Shown in pieces: positions 6,869-9,669 of a stretch of DNA of 9,669 nt; positions within the stretch are counted from its first letter, which is position 1, and every line of letters starts with the position of its first letter. The position numbers were made by a program, and so were the translations under genes. The notes below the pieces were generated by a model, which saw only the letters and a list, made by a program, of their open reading frames with translations, did not search any database and was not told the DNA's origin. The DNA is from Nitrosomonas sp. (GTDB taxonomy: Bacteria; Pseudomonadota; Gammaproteobacteria; Burkholderiales; Nitrosomonadaceae): NCBI GenBank assembly GCA_021774205.1, contig JAJFJI010000348.1, positions 1 to 9,669 of the forward strand, written 5' to 3'.

Positions 6869-7948
6869 TTATCCTGTAATCACTCCACCACCCAAACAGA
6901 CTTTGCTTTCATAAATCACCACTGACTGCCCTGGCGTCACCGCCCATTGCAGTTGAGCAAAATCAACCTCGCAAAAATCGTGATTGAAGCGTGCGATGGC
7001 ACAAGGCGCATCAGCTTGACGATAGCGGATTTTAGCCGCATAAACCCAATTGCAGTGCGGTTTCTTGCCACTAATCCAAGTCAGATCCGTAGCCGTAAGC
7101 GTCGGGCGAAACAAATCAGGGTGATCATGACCTTGCACCACAACTAAGACATTCTCTGCCATTCTTTTTCCGACCACAAACCACGGTGCATCGCTACCTT
7201 GCCGAGTGCCGCCTATCCCCAGTCCCTGCCGCTGTCCAATGGTGTAATACATCAAACCAATATGCCTGCCAACGACATTTCCTGTAAGCGTTTGGATTTC
7301 TCCTGGCTCGTGCGGCAAATAACGATTAAGAAATTCACGGAAAGGACGTTCACCGATGAAACAAATACCGGTACTGTCTTTTTTGGTAAAATTTGGCAAC
7401 TTCTGTGCCTTGGCAATTTCACGTACCTCCCGCTTATAGAGATGACCAACCGGAAACAATGTACTAGCCAATTGTTTCTGATTTAACCGATAGAGAAAAT
7501 AACTCTGATCCTTGTTGCCATCCTCTCCTTTTAACAATTGACACGTACCATTAACTTTTCGTACTTGTGCATAGTGACCTGTTGCGATGCAGTCAGCGCC
7601 AAGATTTTCGGCATGATCAAGAAACGCCTTAAACTTAATTTCAGCATTACACAGCACATCAGGATTTGGGGTACGCCCGGCCTGATATTCAGCAAGAAAA
7701 TGGCTAAAAACCCGTTCTTTGTATTCCTTGGAGAAATTTACCACCTCCAATGGAATATCAATGACGTCGGCAACAGATGCCGCATCCAGAAAATCCTGTC
7801 GGGAAGAACAATACGCATCCGTATCATCATCTTCCCAGTTTTTCATAAACAAACCGATGACATCGTAACCTTGCTGTTTCAACAAGAAAGCTGCAACAGA
7901 TGAGTCGACGCCACCCGACATGCCGACGATCACACGCTTTTTTTTCAT
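6869..7948 (-). CDS. mnmA: tRNA-specific 2-thiouridylase MnmA
   Basis: MnmA activates U34 of Lys, Glu and Gln tRNAs with ATP and transfers sulfur to form 2-thiouridine at the wobble position, taking sulfur from the IscS/Tus relay in E. coli. From the ATG at 7948 the protein has 359 residues, near the usual 360-370. The PP-loop SGGVDSS is at 11-17. The nucleophile is Cys100 in the PDVLCN context, and the second catalytic Cys196 lies in STGICFIGER. A QSYFLY motif (148-153) and the central and C-terminal beta domains are intact. The frame extends upstream to an ATG at 8014, but those residues overlap nudJ and precede the conserved N-terminus, so 7948 is chosen. The start overlaps the nudJ stop as TAATG and lacks a strong Shine-Dalgarno sequence, implying translational coupling. 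Confidence 0.97.
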   Translation of the reverse strand: MKKKRVIVGMSGGVDSSVAAFLLKQQGYDVIGLFMKNWEDDDTDAYCSSRQDFLDAASVADVIDIPLEVVNFSKEYKERVFSHFLAEYQAGRTPNPDVLCNAEIKFKAFLDHAENLGADCIATGHYAQVRKVNGTCQLLKGEDGNKDQSYFLYRLNQKQLASTLFPVGHLYKREVREIAKAQKLPNFTKKDSTGICFIGERPFREFLNRYLPHEPGEIQTLTGNVVGRHIGLMYYTIGQRQGLGIGGTRQGSDAPWFVVGKRMAENVLVVVQGHDHPDLFRPTLTATDLTWISGKKPHCNWVYAAKIRYRQADAPCAIARFNHDFCEVDFAQLQWAVTPGQSVVIYESKVCLGGGVITG

Positions 7949-8403
7949 TATTTTTCGAAGTGGGTAAGCAATTCCAGCGGATAACGTTTCCCCGCCAGAT
8001 CGTCTTGAATACATTGCATTACCAATGGACTGCGATGACGATGCAATAGTTTTTGAATTTGATCAGCGCTATACCAATCTGCTTGTATGATACCGGTATC
8101 AAGTGGCCGATTGGAGTCATAATCGCTAATATAACCGGAAAATGCAAAACGAAGATATGTCGTATCCTTGGCGCAAAAATGCCAATAATAAATGCCAACC
8201 AGGCACTGTGGAACAAACGTATAACCCGTTTCTTCTAATGTTTCCCGAATTGCGCCCTGGACAATGGATTCACCCGGTTCCAGATGCCCTGCTGGTTGAT
8301 TAAAAACTGAATCCGGACCAGCAGATTGCACCTCTTCTACCAACAGGTATTTTCCCGCTTTCTCAATAACTGCCGCAACCGTAACGTTAGGTTTCCAAAT
8401 CAT
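7948..8403 (-). CDS. nudJ: Nudix hydrolase, NudJ-type phosphatase
   Basis: This small Nudix protein has 151 residues from the ATG at 8403. The Nudix box spans 39-61 with G39, E45, R53-E54, E57-E58 and G60 matching GX5EX7REUXEEXGU except that the first U position is Thr. The start MIWKPNVTVA, the FNQPAGHLE segment, RSPLV and KRYPLE match E. coli NudJ as I remember it. That enzyme hydrolyses HMP-PP and nucleoside di/triphosphates. A TTG at 8418 would add five residues, but its AAGGA would then be only one base away. From the ATG at 8403 the AAGGA is 16 bases away, so neither start has ideal spacing. The ATG is preferred because it matches the family N-terminus. It is the upstream partner of mnmA, with a one-base overlap, as in enterobacteria. 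Confidence 0.92.
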   Translation of the reverse strand: MIWKPNVTVAAVIEKAGKYLLVEEVQSAGPDSVFNQPAGHLEPGESIVQGAIRETLEETGYTFVPQCLVGIYYWHFCAKDTTYLRFAFSGYISDYDSNRPLDTGIIQADWYSADQIQKLLHRHRSPLVMQCIQDDLAGKRYPLELLTHFEK

Positions 8404-8486
8404 CGTATTTATGGTCAAATCCTTGAGAACAAATAAACATCAAAATATCATGCAATACATTGATTAATATTATAATAAATACCAAT
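8404..8486 (-). promoter_or_regulatory. CBS gene-nudJ spacer with a TATAAT hexamer
   Basis: An exact TATAAT is present on the minus strand at 8474-8469 and would give a leader of about 60 nt before the nudJ ATG. The sequences 16 to 18 bases upstream (ACCGCT and neighbours) are poor -35 elements, so the promoter assignment is weak. The spacer is very AT-rich. Confidence 0.25.
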
Positions 8487-8801
8487 CTAAGAGCGGTTCC
8501 GCTCCTCCTTCTTTTGCTCATAGCTAGTCAGCTTGGAAAGATCAAAAAATTCCTTCGACAACCATTCCTGCGCCATAATATCGCCAACTGTCATGGTCGC
8601 CTGATCAAGTCCGGTCGCTACAATTTCCACGACAACATCACGATCGGTAACAATTCCCACTGGAGCCGAAACACCATTCTGGTTTTCCACAACAACGACA
8701 TCACCAACATGATGCTGACGCATAAGTTTGGCTGCTTTTTGCACCGTTTCATCGCGATGTACAATAATGACTTCCCGGTTACAAATTTCACCAACAGACA
8801 T
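8487..8801 (-). CDS. Single CBS-domain protein, apparently internally deleted
   Basis: The 104-residue product starts at the ATG at 8801, six bases after AGGTG. An in-frame GTG at 8810 would overlap that ribosome site. Residues about 8-63 form a clear CBS domain with RDETV, AAKLMRQHHVGDVVVV and PVGIVTDRDVVVE. CBS domains usually bind adenine nucleotides such as AMP or ATP and work in pairs. The next segment, TVGDIMAQE (71-79), is the normal opening of a second CBS domain. At about residue 80 the sequence jumps to FFDLSKLTSYEQKKEE, which resembles the C-terminal tail of full-length two-CBS relatives of about 140-150 residues. The core of CBS2 therefore seems to be missing without loss of frame. 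It could still pair as a homodimer or be decaying. The partner and ligand are unknown. Confidence 0.8.
   Translation of the reverse strand: MSVGEICNREVIIVHRDETVQKAAKLMRQHHVGDVVVVENQNGVSAPVGIVTDRDVVVEIVATGLDQATMTVGDIMAQEWLSKEFFDLSKLTSYEQKKEERNRS
8491..8504 (-). terminator. Hairpin spanning the 3' end of the CBS gene
   Basis: GAGCGG (8491-8496) pairs with CCGCTC (8499-8504) around a minimal TT centre, in practice five pairs with a 4-nt loop. It covers the last four codons before the TAG of the CBS gene and is followed on the minus strand by TTAGATTGGTATTT, a weak U-containing tail. It could be the gene's terminator placed inside the reading frame, but the T run is poor. Confidence 0.35.
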
Positions 8802-8975
8802 AATAATCACCTTTTAATCTGAGTAACAAGAAATATAAAAGATATGCCAAAACTTTATCACAGCATATTAAGGAACACATCAATCTTTACAAAAACTGCT
8901 TTATTCTTTGTTAAATTGGATTGAAATACGCTGCCGCTATGCCCATTGACAGGGAACTTACCTTTGGATTTAGCT
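8802..8975. other. Non-coding leader region of the CBS gene
   Basis: This AT-rich stretch has no plausible gene. It must contain the CBS promoter. TTGATG followed 17 nt later by TGATAA is the best-spaced pair on the minus strand, but the second box is poor. At its left-element boundary GGATTT (8966-8971) faces AAATCC (8978-8983), partly inside the left inverted repeat of the adjacent element. Confidence 0.35.
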
Positions 8976-9206
8976 TAAAATCCTCAGTTGGGTGGTGTTT
9001 AGCGTGCGTTGTTGCTTCTTTTTGGCAAGGCGCAACGAGACGGTATAACGCGTTATGTCAACGAATTGCAACGCAGTAATAAAGAAAGAACGGCGTGCTA
9101 TCAGCATCATCGCGTTCCGCAACTTAAAGATGCGTGTCATCGTGAAAAATATGCGTCTTCTTTTCATGAGATGACTTATTGCTGTCGCGGTCAACTGAGG
9201 ATTTTA
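8976..9206. mobile_element. 231-bp MITE-like element with perfect 15-bp terminal inverted repeats
   Basis: TAAAATCCTCAGTTG (8976-8990) and CAACTGAGGATTTTA (9192-9206) are exact reverse complements enclosing 201 bp. The outermost TA on each side could be a TA target duplication, leaving 13-bp repeats, which would fit elements moved by IS630/Tc1-type transposases. The interior looks less AT-rich than its flanks, contains the perfect palindrome ATAACGCGTTAT (9045-9056), and is open in one frame on each strand (minus 8970-9194, plus 9009-9290). Neither frame resembles a transposase that I know. The size fits a non-autonomous miniature element or an IS relic. The assignment rests on a single copy. 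Confidence 0.5.
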
Positions 9207-9251
9207 GGTTTAAGCACTGCTTCAATCCAAAATATTAACCGCCTTGAATTA

Positions 9252-9443
9252 TTAAACTGCTTCGTGTCGCTGAACACCCAACTCCCATAAAAAAATATCT
9301 ACACTATCAATTAACAACAAATGTCCACTGACTTTAATGAAAACCGATTGAAGTGCCACGAAACCAGAAAACTCAATAACAAATACTGTGCCCAGAAACA
9401 CGGACAAAAGCAACGGCCTAACATACTGTCGCAGCCATTTAAT
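9252..9443 (-). CDS. Possible small membrane peptide with a non-canonical start
   Basis: A minus-strand frame is open from just after a TAA at 9470 to a TAA at 9254. Read from an ATT at 9443 it encodes 63 residues: a basic start (IKWLRQYVRP), a strongly hydrophobic segment (LLLSVFLGTVFVIEFSGFVAL) fit for one transmembrane helix, and a second partly hydrophobic stretch ending in WELGVQRHEAV. GGGAGAG lies 8 nt upstream of this ATT, an ideal ribosome-site spacing, and no ATG, GTG or TTG occurs before a TTG at 9413. An out-of-frame ATG (9438) gives only six codons. It may be a real small protein using AUU, a 53-residue TTG-started peptide, or a gene whose start codon has mutated. I do not recognise the family. 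Confidence 0.35.
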   Translation of the reverse strand: MKWLRQYVRPLLLSVFLGTVFVIEFSGFVALQSVFIKVSGHLLLIDSVDIFLWELGVQRHEAV

Positions 9444-9669
9444 TAAAGATTCTCTCCCGATACTTCGTTATCCACACAGTATGGTACTTTCATTCCCACG
9501 CTGCATGGCTTAAACTCTGTGCTTTTTACTGATTGCTTGTTGAGCATTTATTGAGCTTTAGGCGGTTCAAAATGAGGGAACTTCCAATAAATCCCAAAAT
9601 TATCAAACTTCGTTAGTCCACCAACAAAATCGGTGGTTTACCTTTTTAATTACAGACCCTGACCTAACG
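9444..9669. other. Right-edge non-coding stretch with a small dyad
   Basis: I see no gene in this 226-bp stretch. On the plus strand CCACC (9618-9622) pairs with GGTGG (9632-9636) around a 9-nt loop and is followed by TTTACCTTTTT, a weak terminator-like arrangement for a transcript coming from the left, although no plus-strand gene is apparent. TTGAGC is repeated around 9540-9555. Confidence 0.3.

Noticed and set aside
6743..6925. Plus-strand 60-codon ORF between purB and mnmA
   Set aside because: It runs into the mnmA 3' end in antisense, has low-complexity content and no recognisable motif or good ribosome site.
7949..8014. Extended mnmA start at the ATG at 8014
   Set aside because: The extra 22 residues overlap the nudJ 3' end, have no family support, and the conserved MnmA N-terminus begins at the ATG at 7948, which forms a TAATG overlap with nudJ.
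8970..9194. Minus-strand 74-codon frame filling the inverted-repeat element
   Set aside because: It starts in one inverted repeat with TTG and ends just past the other. No transposase motif (for example DDE spacing) can be seen in so short a protein.
9009..9290. Plus-strand 93-codon ORF across the inverted-repeat element
   Set aside because: Its codons look fairly coding-like inside the element, but it reads through the right inverted repeat into unrelated DNA, matches no family I know and overlaps the antisense small frame. Not strong enough to call a gene.
1..9669. CRISPR array, tRNA/rRNA genes, or a defence island
   Set aside because: No regularly spaced direct repeats, no cloverleaf-like or rRNA sequence and no nuclease/helicase-type genes are visible. 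The core of the window is ordinary housekeeping DNA.

Overview
All recognisable genes in this window lie on the minus strand, so the biological reading order runs from the right edge to the left: a possible small membrane peptide, a single-CBS protein, nudJ, mnmA, purB, grpE, dnaK, dnaJ and the first part of an outer-membrane porin cut by the left edge. The proteins are of Gram-negative proteobacterial type. DnaK ends in the EEVK-type tail, GrpE has a close match to a sigma-32 promoter instead of a CIRCE/HrcA operator, and the porin has a signal peptide and BBP2/OmpL-like motifs. With the AT-leaning base composition, the best guess is a betaproteobacterium of the Nitrosomonas group. This is inference from protein character, not a database result.

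Right edge to CBS gene (9669 to 8487). This is accessory, mostly non-coding DNA. It holds a 63-codon hydrophobic open frame (9443 to 9252) with a good Shine-Dalgarno sequence but no ATG/GTG/TTG at the right distance. Next comes a 231-bp segment (8976-9206) bounded by perfect 15-bp inverted repeats that begin with TA and look like a small non-autonomous transposon. The CBS protein (8801 to 8487) appears to have lost the middle of its second CBS domain in frame while keeping the C-terminal tail.

Housekeeping block (8403 to 5198). nudJ and mnmA overlap by one base (TAATG) and must be coupled. After a 291-bp non-coding gap comes purB. This is the E. coli order nudJ-mnmA-hflD-purB without hflD. 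A compact hairpin flanked by A and T tracts (5142-5170) terminates purB.

Heat-shock block (5031 to 1112). A sigma-32 promoter (CTTGAAA, 13 nt, CCCAATAT) drives grpE-dnaK-dnaJ. These encode the nucleotide exchange factor, the Hsp70 ATPase and its J-domain co-chaperone. The grpE-dnaK spacer is open and carries a second CTTGAAA. The dnaK-dnaJ spacer carries a long hairpin that could reduce or process the dnaJ part of the transcript.

Left end (1111 to 1). A 403-bp non-coding region with several inverted repeats and three TTAACGCA boxes separates dnaJ from a GTG-started porin gene that runs off the window. I found no tRNA, rRNA, CRISPR array or intact insertion sequence. The most unusual material is at the right end: the CBS deletion, the inverted-repeat element and the small ORF with a candidate AUU start.
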